From: Roseiarcus sp963822215
GTDB taxonomy: Bacteria > Pseudomonadota > Alphaproteobacteria > Rhizobiales > Beijerinckiaceae
Direction of reading: 5' to 3'
Length of the DNA: 64,000 nucleotides
NCBI GenBank assembly: GCA_963822215.1
Contig: CAWGGX010000010.1
Span: forward strand, 1 to 64,000
Made by a program: the position numbers and the translations under genes. Shown one piece after another: positions 44,970-53,514 of the stretch (its first letter is position 1; each line of letters begins with the position of its first letter). Below the pieces are notes generated by a model. It was not told the DNA's origin and did not search any database. It saw only the letters and a program-made list of their open reading frames with translations.

Positions 44970-46295
44970 TCACGGGCGTGCTTCGCTCATGGTGGTGTAG
45001 CGATGGACAATCCGAGCCGCTGGCAATGGATATCGTTTCAATAGATCGCTAAAGCGGCTCCAGAGGAACCGTTTGCGGCGGTCTCGTCGCGATAGCCATT
45101 TCTTCCAGATGCTCGCGACCTCGTTGGCATACCAGCTCAGTCGTCGATAGTTGCCAGAGACGCCGTAGTAGGCGTAGTGGCCTCGCATCATCGCGCTCAA
45201 ATGGGCGTGCTGATCCTTGATCGGCCGATGCCGGTTGGTCCGGCACCAGTCGGTGACCGCCGCCAGGGCGCGGGCGTAGCGGTTCTTCGCCGTCACTTGC
45301 CGCACCGCTTTGCCACCCCTCCTGGTCTTGCCCCATACGTGGCAAAAGCCGAGAAAAGTGAACGAGGTTCCCTCCGTCTCCGGAGGAGACCCATCCGAGT
45401 TGTTGAAGCGAAAATCGACGAACCGAGTCTTCTCGGGATGCAGCGTTAGCCCATACCGATGAAGCCGCTTGCCCAGAACGCGGAGGACTCGCTTGGCGTC
45501 GCGGAAGTACGCGAACGCCATAACGGCATCGTCGGCGAATCGGACAAGGGCGCTGTTCCCTGCGAGCCGTGAACGCACCTCGCTCTCGAACCATTCATCC
45601 AGCACGTGATGCAGGAAGATGTTTGAGAGAATCGGTGAGATCACGCCGCCCTGCGGGGAGCCTTCGGTCGCATGGCGCAGAAGCCCATCTTCCAGGACTC
45701 CTGCCTTCAGCCATTTGTCGATCATCCTTCGGATCACACCATCCGTGACCCGTCTGTCAAGAAAGTCGCGCAGGTGCGAGTGTGGAATCGAGTCGAAATA
45801 CTTGACGATGTCGATGTCCAACACCCAGCGCAGTCCGTGGCTCATGAAGCCCGTGCGAAGATCTTGCAGGGCTTGATGCGCCGACCGTCCCGGCCGGAAG
45901 CCGTAGGAGCAGGTAAGGAAGTCTTGCTCGTAAACGGCCTCCAGCACCATGACGATCGCCCGCTGGGCCACCTTGTCCTCGAGGGTTGGAAGGCCGAGAG
46001 GTCGACGCGATCCATCCGCCTTGGGAATATATGCCCGTCGCACTGGCGGTGCCTGATAGCGGCCCGACTTGATGCGGCCGAGAAGGTCAAGCAAGTTGGC
46101 CTCCAGGTTCTTCGCATAGTCGACCGCCGTCATGCCGTCGATGCCAGGAGCACCATCCTTGCGGGTGAGCCGCCAGGCCTCCTTCATCCATTCCAGGTCG
46201 ATGACGTGGTGCAGCGTGGAAAGCGCCGCTCCGCGCTTGGCTCTTGCCAGCGCAGCTATCCGTTGTCGTTTCGTGGACAGGTTTGCGAAGCTCAA
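44970..46295 (-). CDS. ltrA: Group II intron reverse transcriptase/maturase
   Basis: A 441-residue intron-encoded protein. RT blocks include GAPGIDGMT (RT0-1), RRAYIPKADGSRRPLGLPTL (RT2), RWVLDIDIVKYFDSI, EGSPQGGVISPILSNIFLH (RT4), and the active-site LVRFADDAV (RT5, FADD variant). Maturase domain X ends with MMRGHYAYYGVSGNYRRL. No HNH endonuclease motif follows, so target cutting would rely on a replication-fork or ssDNA route, as in other endonuclease-less introns. The start codon is TTG 46295 preceded by GGGAG. Confidence 0.92.
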   Translation of the reverse strand: MSFANLSTKRQRIAALARAKRGAALSTLHHVIDLEWMKEAWRLTRKDGAPGIDGMTAVDYAKNLEANLLDLLGRIKSGRYQAPPVRRAYIPKADGSRRPLGLPTLEDKVAQRAIVMVLEAVYEQDFLTCSYGFRPGRSAHQALQDLRTGFMSHGLRWVLDIDIVKYFDSIPHSHLRDFLDRRVTDGVIRRMIDKWLKAGVLEDGLLRHATEGSPQGGVISPILSNIFLHHVLDEWFESEVRSRLAGNSALVRFADDAVMAFAYFRDAKRVLRVLGKRLHRYGLTLHPEKTRFVDFRFNNSDGSPPETEGTSFTFLGFCHVWGKTRRGGKAVRQVTAKNRYARALAAVTDWCRTNRHRPIKDQHAHLSAMMRGHYAYYGVSGNYRRLSWYANEVASIWKKWLSRRDRRKRFLWSRFSDLLKRYPLPAARIVHRYTTMSEARP

Positions 46296-47507
46296 GGTCT
46301 TCTCCCGTGTTTCTCGCCAACGGCTCTCGTCCCGTGGCGCCTCCCTTCCCTCAGTCGGGTCCCGGTGGGTCCAGTTCCCCGCGTGTGGTTGGTACTATGA
46401 AGGCGCTACGACTTCCCGCTCGCGCAATCCCGGTCGCTTATTGGTTCGCTTCCGAGCACCACGCGATCCCTCCAGTGTTCGTGCTCGCCGCATGGCGCTC
46501 CCAGATCGGTGGAGGACCGGCCCCGGGCCCGGGCACTTGTTCAGCCGGCTGCCCAAACTGCCGGCTCGCTCTCACGTGGGCATGAGCGGGATCTCTCAGG
46601 TTCCCAGGCGATCCGTCCCGTGCCTCTGCCCCGCTCCAAGACCCCGGTCGGACCGACGAGCCCATGGCCATTGGCGGTCTCGTCGATGCTGCCCCCGCTC
46701 GAATGACAGCGAAGGCTCCAACAAGAAAAGCATTTCGAGGCTAATGCGCGGCTTCGGCACCTGCTGCCTACGCTTCCAGACTGACGTTGCCGTCAGCCCG
46801 GCAAGGCTCACTTCCGGCTGGCTGGCTCGCCTTTGCCGGGAGGGAGTTGAACCCTCTGGATCGCATTGAAAGGTTTCAGATCACGTGTTCATCCTCCTTT
46901 CCAGGGCTTACCCTGACGCTACATCCGCCGCTTTCTCCTGCACGTCCTGCCGAGCGGCTTCCACCGCATCCGCCACTACGGCCTGTTCGCCGGCACGGTT
47001 CGGGCGCGCACCATCGAGCGCGTCCGCCAAGCGCTCGCCGCGCCGAAGACCACATCTGAGCTCTCGCACGCCGAGGCGAACAGCCAAGCCGAAACAGCTT
47101 CGCCTGTGCGACGCTGCCCCTGTTGCGGCGGCCGGATGATCATCGTCGAAACCTTCGAAGGCGCGCGCCCCGGCCGCCCGCCGTCGCCGACCCGCATCAG
47201 GATCGACACCTCATGACCGTCGCCGCGATTCCCACGCAACCCCGTCTCGCCGCGCCTCCAGCCACGCGCCGGAGCAGCAAGCCGATGTCCTCACGACCGC
47301 CGCGGACGCTCTCCCGACGCCGCTCCCATACCCGCTGCTCGCATCCTCGCCCCCGAAAAGGCCCGTCGTGTTCGCTCTCGACGGCAACGCCGACCGCCTT
47401 TCGCCCCCGCCGCCACATCGGCGATCCGTCCGCGACCTTCAAATCCCCATAGGTCGCGCCCAGCCAATCCGCGCCTCTTCCTACCCGCGGTTTCCCCCTT
47501 ACGAGGC

Positions 47508-47566
47508 TTTCGGACGCCGGCCCCAGCGCCCGGCCCAGCGCGCCTGCCAAGGGCCGGCGTCCGAAA
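47508..47566. repeat. Inverted repeat at the right end of the IS91-type element
   Basis: Perfect 16-bp arms TTTCGGACGCCGGCCC and GGGCCGGCGTCCGAAA with a 27-bp loop. Rolling-circle IS91 elements carry such structures near oriIS or terIS. Confidence 0.75.
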
Positions 47567-47661
47567 CCCTTCAGTTAAGCGGTCATCGCGGATACGGGGG
47601 AATCCGGAAGTTAGAAAAAAGCCTCATGACCCGCCGGGCGGCGCGCCTTTCCGATTGCATT

Positions 47662-48327
47662 TCAGTGCGAGTCCGCGACGCAGAACGCCAGCGAGAGAGC
47701 GCCGACCAAGACGAGTGTCACGGCCCAGGTCGCATCAAGATTGAACCAACTCCGCGACACGAACTTCAGCCCCAGATAGCGATAGACCAGCCACGCGGAT
47801 AATCCGCCCGCCGCGATCATCGCGCCGGAATGGACGATGGAGACGACGACGGCCATTCCGAGGTTGGCGCTGATGAGCGTGCTGGCGGCCGCATTGCCTC
47901 TGTCGAGGCCGTCGGCTTGGCAGAGCCCGAGATAGATCGGCACCAGCATCAATCCTGCGCCGTGCGCGATCGCCGCGGCAAATGACCAAAGACCGAGCTG
48001 GGATGGCTTTATCCGCGCCAGCGCTCGCGGATGGCGCCGGTCGAGGAGTCGGAAGACGCCGAAGCCGATGACCAAAAGACTGGCGCCGATCCGAATCTGC
48101 CGCTGCCAGTACACGAGAGTGACCAGCAACGAGAATGGAAGGATCATCAGGAGCATCGCGAGCAGATGGCCGGCCGCGAGCGCCCAAAGCGCCGCCACGA
48201 GGGCGCCTGGACTCTTTTCCATCATTCCGGCCGAAACCGCGAGCGGCCACCCCATCCCGGGATTCACCCCGTGGTAGAGGCCGCTCGCAATGACAGTCAG
48301 CCAGAGCCCCGCGACGGTCCAGTCGAC
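47662..48327 (-). pseudogene. Multi-pass membrane protein, start codon lost to IS3
   Basis: The open frame reads VDWTVAGLWLTVIASGLYHG, then VNPGMGWPLAVSAG, from the very edge of the IS3 element (48327), with no start codon at the expected place. The next ATG is at 48267, after about 20 conserved-looking residues. Five or six hydrophobic helices follow (about 221 residues in total), ending LVLVGALSLAFCVADSH. I do not recognise the family; a HG..PG membrane motif recalls some metal transporters, but that is weak. The 1-2 N-terminal codons and promoter were removed by the IS. Confidence 0.6.
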
Positions 48328-48405
48328 TGAAGTGGACCCCGGTTTTGGGACCAGCGGTTAAGGTGTGTAGCGTCCCGCTCTGTTTTAACCAACGGAGCGA
48401 GCGAA

Positions 48406-48717
48406 ATGGCGAGATCACGCAAGAAGTTTGATGCGGCGTTCAAGGCGAAGGTGGCGTTGGAGGCTCTGCGGGAGGATGCGACGGTTCCTGAGCTTGCCAA
48501 GCGGCATGACGTGCATCCGAACCAGATCTACGCGTGGAAGAAGCAGGTTCAGGACAATGTTGCGAGCCTGTTCGCGCGAGGAGCGAGCGGTTCAAGCGAC
48601 GGCGAGGAGGAGCGCGAGCGGGAGGCGGAGCGCGAGCGGGAGGCGGCCAAGCTTTACGCCAAGATCGGCCAACTGACGGTCGAACGGGATTTCTTGGCCA
48701 GGAGGCCAGGGCGATGA
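48406..48717 (+). CDS. IS3-family transposase OrfA, copy 2
   Basis: A 103-residue OrfA with the same helix-turn-helix (ELAKRHDVHPNQIYAWKKQV) as copy 1, but six residues longer because EREAER is duplicated in the acidic-basic linker. Its stop overlaps the orfB start in ATGA. Confidence 0.92.
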   Translation: MARSRKKFDAAFKAKVALEALREDATVPELAKRHDVHPNQIYAWKKQVQDNVASLFARGASGSSDGEEEREREAEREREAAKLYAKIGQLTVERDFLARRPGR

Positions 48718-49658
48718 GCGCGCCCGATCGAAGAGCAATGGTCGGACGGCCTGGCGAGGACCTGTCTGTGCGCCGCCAATGCGCGCTGCTGGATGTGGCG
48801 CGCTCGGGGGTCTATCGGCCCAGGGCGGAGCCGGGCGCCGAAGATCTGGCGGTGATGCGGCGGATCGACGAACTGCATCTGGAACTGCCGTTCTACGGCT
48901 CGCGGCGAATGACCTTCGAACTCAACAAGGAGGGCCGCGGGGTCAACCGCAAGCGGGTGCGGCGGCTGATGCGCACGATGGGGATCGAGGCGCTGGTTCC
49001 GCGTCCCGGCACGAGCAAAGCCGCGCCCGGGCACAAGATATACCCCTACCTGCTGCGGGGTCTGAAGATTGTCGAGCCGAACCACGTGTGGGCGGCCGAC
49101 GTGACCTACATCCCGATGGCGTGCGGCTTCCTCTATCTGGTGGCGATCATCGACTGGGCCAGCCGGGCGGTTCTGGCGTGGCGGCTGTCGAACACCAACG
49201 ATGCGAGCTTCTGCGCGGCGGCGCTGGAGGAGGCGCTGCTTCGGTTCGGAAAGCCGAGGATTTTCAATACCGACCAGGGCTCCACTTTCACCGCCGAGGC
49301 TTTTGTCGGCAAGCTCGCGGCGGCCGGCGTCGCGATTTCGATGGACGGACGCGGCCGCTTCATGGACAACATCTTCATCGAACGGCTGTGGCGCTCGATT
49401 AAGTACGAGGAAGTGCATCTGAAAGCTTACGTCGACGGCCGCGAGGCGCGGGCCGGCATTGGTTCGTGGATGACCTTTTACAATTCTCGCCGCCCCCACC
49501 AGGCGATGAACAACCAGACGCCGATGGCGGTGTGGCGCGCCGGCATCGACGAAATCGAGGCGGCGGCAAGGGCTGTGGATATGCCGCTTCGCTTGGACAA
49601 CGCAAACGCGTTGCCCACATACCCACAGCAGAGGCAGAAGCAGCAGGAAGCGGCTTGA
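48714..49658 (+). CDS. IS3-family transposase OrfB, copy 2
   Basis: A 314-residue DDE integrase. The triad is D in AADVTYI, D in NTDQGS and E in FIERLWRS. It is intact and ends YPQQRQKQQEAA. The fragment at 2-268 derives from this variant rather than from copy 1, as shared residues such as YNSRRPHQ and GIDEIEAA show. Confidence 0.94.
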   Translation: MSAPDRRAMVGRPGEDLSVRRQCALLDVARSGVYRPRAEPGAEDLAVMRRIDELHLELPFYGSRRMTFELNKEGRGVNRKRVRRLMRTMGIEALVPRPGTSKAAPGHKIYPYLLRGLKIVEPNHVWAADVTYIPMACGFLYLVAIIDWASRAVLAWRLSNTNDASFCAAALEEALLRFGKPRIFNTDQGSTFTAEAFVGKLAAAGVAISMDGRGRFMDNIFIERLWRSIKYEEVHLKAYVDGREARAGIGSWMTFYNSRRPHQAMNNQTPMAVWRAGIDEIEAAARAVDMPLRLDNANALPTYPQQRQKQQEAA

Positions 49659-49739
49659 AGCCTCTTTAAAAAAGGAAGAGCGGGAAGGATTACACCTTAA
49701 TTCCCACGGCCCATGGTCCCGCGAATGGGGTCCACTTCA

Positions 49740-50912
49740 CTTCGCGAGGATGCGACGGTTCCGGATCTGGCGAAGCGGCACGGGGTGCATCCGAACCAGA
49801 TTTATGCCTGGAAGAAGCAGGTTCTCGACAATGTCGCGAGCCTGTTCGCGCGCGGGGCGAGCGTTTCGGGCGATGGCGAGGAGGAGCGCGAACGTGAGGC
49901 GGCCAGGCTTTACGCCAAGATCGGCCAGCTGACGGTTGAACGGGATTTCTTGGCCAGGAGGCCAGGGCGATGAGCGCGCCCGATCGAAGGGCGATGGTGG
50001 AGCGCCCGGCGGATTTGTCGGTTCGTCGGCAATGCGTGCTGCTGAATGTGGCGCGCTCGGGGATCTATCGCCCCAAGCCAGAGCCCCGGGGCGGACGATC
50101 TGGCGGTGATGCGGCGGATCGACGAACTGCATCTGGAGCTGCCGTTCTACGGATCGCGTCGGATGACGTTTGAACTCAACAAGGAGGGCTGCGGAGTCAA
50201 CCGCAAGCGGGTGCGGCGTCTGATGCGCACGATGGGGATCGAGGCGCTGGTTCCGCGTCCCGGCACGAGCAAGGCCGCCCTCGGCCACAAGATCTATCCC
50301 TATCTCCTGCGCGGCCTGGCGATCACCGAGCCGAACCATGTGTGGGCGGCCGACGTGACTTACATCCCGATGGCGTGCGGCTTCCTCTATCTGGTGGCGA
50401 TCATCGACTGGGCCAGCCGGGCGGTTCTGGCGTGGCGGCTGTCGAACACCAACGACGCGAGCTTCTGCGCGGCGGCGCTGGAGGAGGCGCTGCTTCGGTT
50501 CGGAAAGCCGAGGATTTTCAATACCGATCAGGGCTCCACTTTCACCGCCGAGGCTTTCGTCGGCAAGCTCGCGGCGGCTGGCGTCGCGATTTCGATGGAC
50601 GGACGCGGCCGCTTCATGGACAACATCTTCATCGAACGGCTGTGGCGCTCCATCAAGTATGAAGAGGTGCATCTGAAAGCCTACGCCGACGGCCGCGAGG
50701 CGCGGGCCGGCATCGGCTCCTGGATGACCTTTTACAACTTTCGGCGCCCGCACCAGGCGATGAACAACCAGATGCCGATGGCGGTGTGGCGCGCCGGCAT
50801 GGACAAGACCGAGGCGGCGGCGAGGGCTGTGGATATGCCGCTTCGCTTGGACAACGCAAACGCGTTGCCCACATACCCACAGCAGAGGCAGAAGCAGCAA
50901 GAAACGGCTTGA
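49740..50912 (+). pseudogene. IS3-family OrfA/OrfB, copy 3 (truncated and frameshifted)
   Basis: The OrfA remnant spans 49740-49973. OrfB starts at ATG 49970 but shifts frame at the C4 run near 50085, then continues open to 50912 with the full catalytic domain. Neither product is complete. It cannot transpose by itself, although copy 1 could act on its one remaining end. Confidence 0.9.
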
Positions 50913-50988
50913 TTCATGAAAGACAAGGGCAGGCGAGATTACACCTTAAATCCGACCTCCCGTGGTCCCACGAATAGGGTCCAGTTCA
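49740..50988 (+). mobile_element. IS3-family insertion sequence, copy 3 (left end lost)
   Basis: From orfA codon about 24 (LREDATVPDLAKRH) to the right terminal repeat GGGTCCAGTTCA, this is nearly identical to copy 1. The left end and the first part of orfA are missing and copy 2 abuts directly. The orfB frame is broken by one extra C near 50085 (GAGCCCCGG here, GAGCCCGG in copy 1). Confidence 0.92.
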
Positions 50989-51127
50989 CAAGTTTCGGTG
51001 TCACTTTGTTGCACATAAGGTGCTGCAAAGCATAGATTTTGTTGCGGGTTAAGGTGCTGTGTTGCAAATAAGGTGCACGGATAAGTTCTTGATAAATCAG
51101 AAAGCTGTGTTGCAGCATTAGGTGCTG
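50989..51127. repeat. AT-rich array of four imperfect repeats (TTGCA..TAAGGTGC)
   Basis: The units are TTGCACATAAGGTGCTGC, TTGCGGGTTAAGGTGCTG, TTGCAAATAAGGTGCACGG and TTGCAGCATTAGGTGCTGC, in direct orientation over about 130 bp. Base composition is clearly lower in GC than the surroundings. Such spaced repeats resemble the transposase-binding ends of larger transposons. The array ends exactly where an RND pump gene begins mid-sequence. Confidence 0.65.
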
Positions 51128-53162
51128 CGCGACAGCCGCGGTGTTCGTGACCATGATGATGTTCGGAATCGACCTTCAGCGAATTTCTTTGGGCGCCCTC
51201 ATTATCGCGCTCGGTCTCCTGGTCGACGACGCCATGATCACCATCGAGGCGATGGTCACGCGTCTCGAACGAGGCGACGAGAAGGAGCAGGCGGCGAGCT
51301 TCGCCTACAGCTCGACCGCCCTTCCGAGGCTGGCCGGCACGCTGGTCACGATCGCGGGGTTCGTCCCCATCGGGTTCGCGCGCAGCGCCGCGGGCGAGTA
51401 CACCTTCTCGATCTTCGCCGTCGTCGCCATCGCGTTGATCGCGTCGTGGTGCGTCGCGGCCCTGTTTGCGCCCATGCTCGGGATCTGGATTCTCAAGAAG
51501 CCCAAGACGGCGCACCGGGACACGCCCGGTCCGTTCGTGCGCGTCTTCCGCAGCTTCCTCGCTTTGGCGATGCGAGGCCACTGGGTCACGATCGGCGCTA
51601 CGCTCGTCGTGTTCGGGGTGGCGCTCTATGGGCTCTATGGAATGCGCTTTGTTCCACAGCAGTTCTTTCCGTCGTCTGACCGCCCCGAGCTGCTGGTCGA
51701 CCTGCAGCTGCCCGAGAACGCGTCCATTTACGCAACAAAGGACGCCTCAGCGCGACTGGACAAGCTCCTGAAGGACGACCCAGACGTCGATCATTGGAGC
51801 ACCTATGTCGGGCAGGGCGCCGTCCGGTTCTACCTGCCCCTGAACGTGCAGCTTCCGAACGACTTTTTCGCGCAGGCCGTGGTCGTCACGAAAGGACTCG
51901 AGCAGCGCGAGCGCGTGAAGGCGAGGCTGGAGAAGGCGCTCGCGAACCAATTCCCGAGCGCTGTCGGGCGGGTCTACCCGCTCGAGCTCGGCCCGCCCGT
52001 CGGATGGCCGCTCCAATACCGGGTCAGCGGACGGGAGCCGGACCAGGTGCGCAAAATCGCCTCTCGGGTGGCTGACCTTGTCGGCTCGGCCCCTGGCGCC
52101 GCGAACGTCAACTACAACTGGATCGGGCCGGCCCGCACGCTCAGGATCCAGGTCGACCAGGATCAAGCCCGCCTCCTCGGCCTTAGCTCGCAGGAATTGG
52201 CGCTGGCTGTCAACGCGGTCATGTCCGGCGTTACGGCAACGCAAGTGCGCAGCGGGATCTGGCTCGTTGACGTCTTGGTCAGGGCCTCCGCCGAGCAGCG
52301 CGCGTCGCTGTCGGCAATCCGGATGCTTCAGGTGCCGCTGCCGAACGGGCGGACCGTTCCGCTGAGCCAGATCGCCTCGGTCGAGTACGGCCAGGAATTT
52401 CCCATCGTCTGGCGTCGCGACAGACTGCCCACCGTGACGGTGCAGGCCGACCTCGCGCCGGGCACGCAGGCCGCGACAGTCGTGCAGGGGCTGGCGCCGC
52501 AGATTGCCGCGCTCAATGCGAGCCTGCCGAGCGGATATCACGTCAGCGTCGGCGGAAGCGCAGAGGAGAGCGACAAGGCGCAGACCTCCGTCGCCGCCGC
52601 CCTGCCTTTAATGTTCGTCATCACGCTTACGGTGCTGATGATCCAGCTCCAGAGTTTCAGCCGCATGTTCCTGGTGCTGAGCGTCGCTCCCATGGGCGTC
52701 ATCGGCGTCGTCGCGGCGCTGCTCCTCGCCGACAAGCCCCTCGGGTTCGTGGCGATCCTCGGCGTGCTCGCGCTTACGGGCATGATCGCACGCAACGCGG
52801 TCATCCTTATCGACCAGATCCACAAAGAGCAGGCGAAGGGACTCCACCCCTGGGACGCGGTCATCGAGGCCACCTCGATCCGCTTGCGTCCCATCCTGCT
52901 CACCGCTTCGGCGGCGGCCCTCGGCATGGTCCCGATCGCGCCGACCGTCTTCTGGGGTCCGATGGCCTACGCGATCATGGGTGGCCTGGCGATCGCGACG
53001 GTTCTGACCCTCGTCTTCCTGCCCGCCCTCTACGTCGCCTGGTTCCGCATCAAGAAGCCTCGCCCGGACGACCCACAAGTTGCGGACGCAGAACAGATTC
53101 AAGAACACAAACCACCCCGCGACCAAACGGAGCCCGAGCGCGTCCTCGAGCAGACATGCTGA
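51128..53162 (+). pseudogene. RND-family efflux pump permease, N-terminal third missing
   Basis: An open frame of about 677 codons (first ATG 51141) that begins in membrane helix 4 of the RND fold (MFGIDLQRISLGALIIALGL, then VDDAMI, with the proton-relay aspartates). It continues through helices 5-6, the second periplasmic half, and helices 7-12 (ILGVLALTGMIARNAVILID). Intact relatives are about 1030 residues, so about 360 N-terminal residues are gone. Residues such as LTAAV are still readable upstream to about 51128, where the repeat array starts. It belongs to the HAE1/AcrB-like group. No adaptor or outer-membrane partner is present. Not functional. Confidence 0.88.
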
Positions 53163-53384
53163 TCGACCCAACGCCCGGTTTCGGCGCGCCTCGGAGCACT
53201 GATCGCGGGCGGCGCATCACTCTGCGCCGCCGTTTACATCTCCGGCGTGCGTTTCCGCCCGACGCTCGTCGTCCTTCAATAGGGGAAACAGTCGGAGGTC
53301 GCGGACCCCAAGCGCGCGCTATGGTTACCGCGCAGCGGGGGGGCGAGATTGCGACAAAGCCGGGCGCCCCGATAGGGACAGAGT

Positions 53385-53514
53385 ATGGACGCTGCTTACC
53401 TTTCGACCTTGTCGGCCCTTGCAGGATCGACAGTCGGGGGCCTGACGACGGCCCTTTCGGCGTGGATCGGTCAGCGCGTTTCGGCAAGGGCCGGGCTGGT
53501 CTCAAGCCACCTAG
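53385..53514 (+). pseudogene. Small membrane protein, N-terminal fragment cut by IS1380
   Basis: MDAAYLSTLSALAGSTVGGL, then TTALSAWIGQRVSARAG, is the start of a short uncharacterised membrane protein that I recall as common in proteobacteria (about 150 residues). Coding continues to about SSHLA, then the IS1380 end interrupts it. The rest of the gene is not found on the other side of the IS. Confidence 0.6.

Larger units (their letters stand above)
44897..46921 (-). mobile_element. Bacterial group II intron, antisense to its host gene
   Basis: About 2.0 kb on the minus strand. The first 620 bases hold the ribozyme domains I-III (no gene), then the maturase frame (domain IV), then domains V and VI at the 3' end. 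Deleting 44897-46921 restores the host reading frame exactly. The 5' end so defined starts TAGCG rather than the consensus GTGYG, so a shift of a few bases is possible. Confidence 0.8.
43983..47216 (+). pseudogene. IS91-family HUH transposase, split by a group II intron
   Basis: Two exons: 43983-44896 and 46922-47216. Joined, they restore a phenylalanine codon (TT/C) and a 402-residue protein of normal family length. Features: zinc-finger cysteines (CEDC, CRNRHCPKCQG, residues about 48-80), the HUH motif HHPHVHVIVPGGG (about 158-165), tyrosine region YLARYTHRVAISN, and the C-terminal FLLHVLPSGFHRIRHYGLFA. The intron lies antisense to the gene, so splicing of its own RNA cannot restore the transposase message. 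Confidence 0.88.
42990..47575. mobile_element. IS91-type element with tyrosine recombinase, carrying a group II intron
   Basis: Boundaries are approximate. On the left is a hairpin around TGGGGTTCAACCCCA (43038-43052 region). On the right are perfect 16-bp inverted arms TTTCGGACGCCGGCCC (47508) and GGGCCGGCGTCCGAAA (47551), as expected for a rolling-circle element terminus. Inside are an integrase-like gene and an HUH transposase gene, the usual pair of this IS91 branch. Both are broken. Bases 47217-47507 between the transposase stop and the right hairpin hold no gene. Confidence 0.7.
48328..49739 (+). mobile_element. IS3-family insertion sequence, copy 2 (complete)
   Basis: A 1412-bp element with ends TGAAGTGGACCCC and GGGGTCCACTTCA. 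It belongs to the same family as copy 1 but is a distinct variant. It contains an extra repeat of GAGCGCGAGCGGGAGGCG in orfA and many substitutions. Flanking trinucleotides are GAC and CTT, so no duplication is left. Its right end directly touches a truncated copy 3, a sign of later rearrangement. Confidence 0.92.

Noticed and set aside
46825..46860. tRNA-like T-arm on the minus strand (GGTTCAACTCCC)
   Set aside because: It lies in the 5' ribozyme part of the group II intron, and no cloverleaf can be drawn.
49737..50900. 387-codon minus-strand frame opposite IS3 copy 3
   Set aside because: Shadow of the transposase; the same shadow appears opposite copies 1 and 2.
50989..51127. CRISPR array
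   Set aside because: Units are imperfect, spacing is irregular and short, and there are no cas genes; more like transposon-end repeats.
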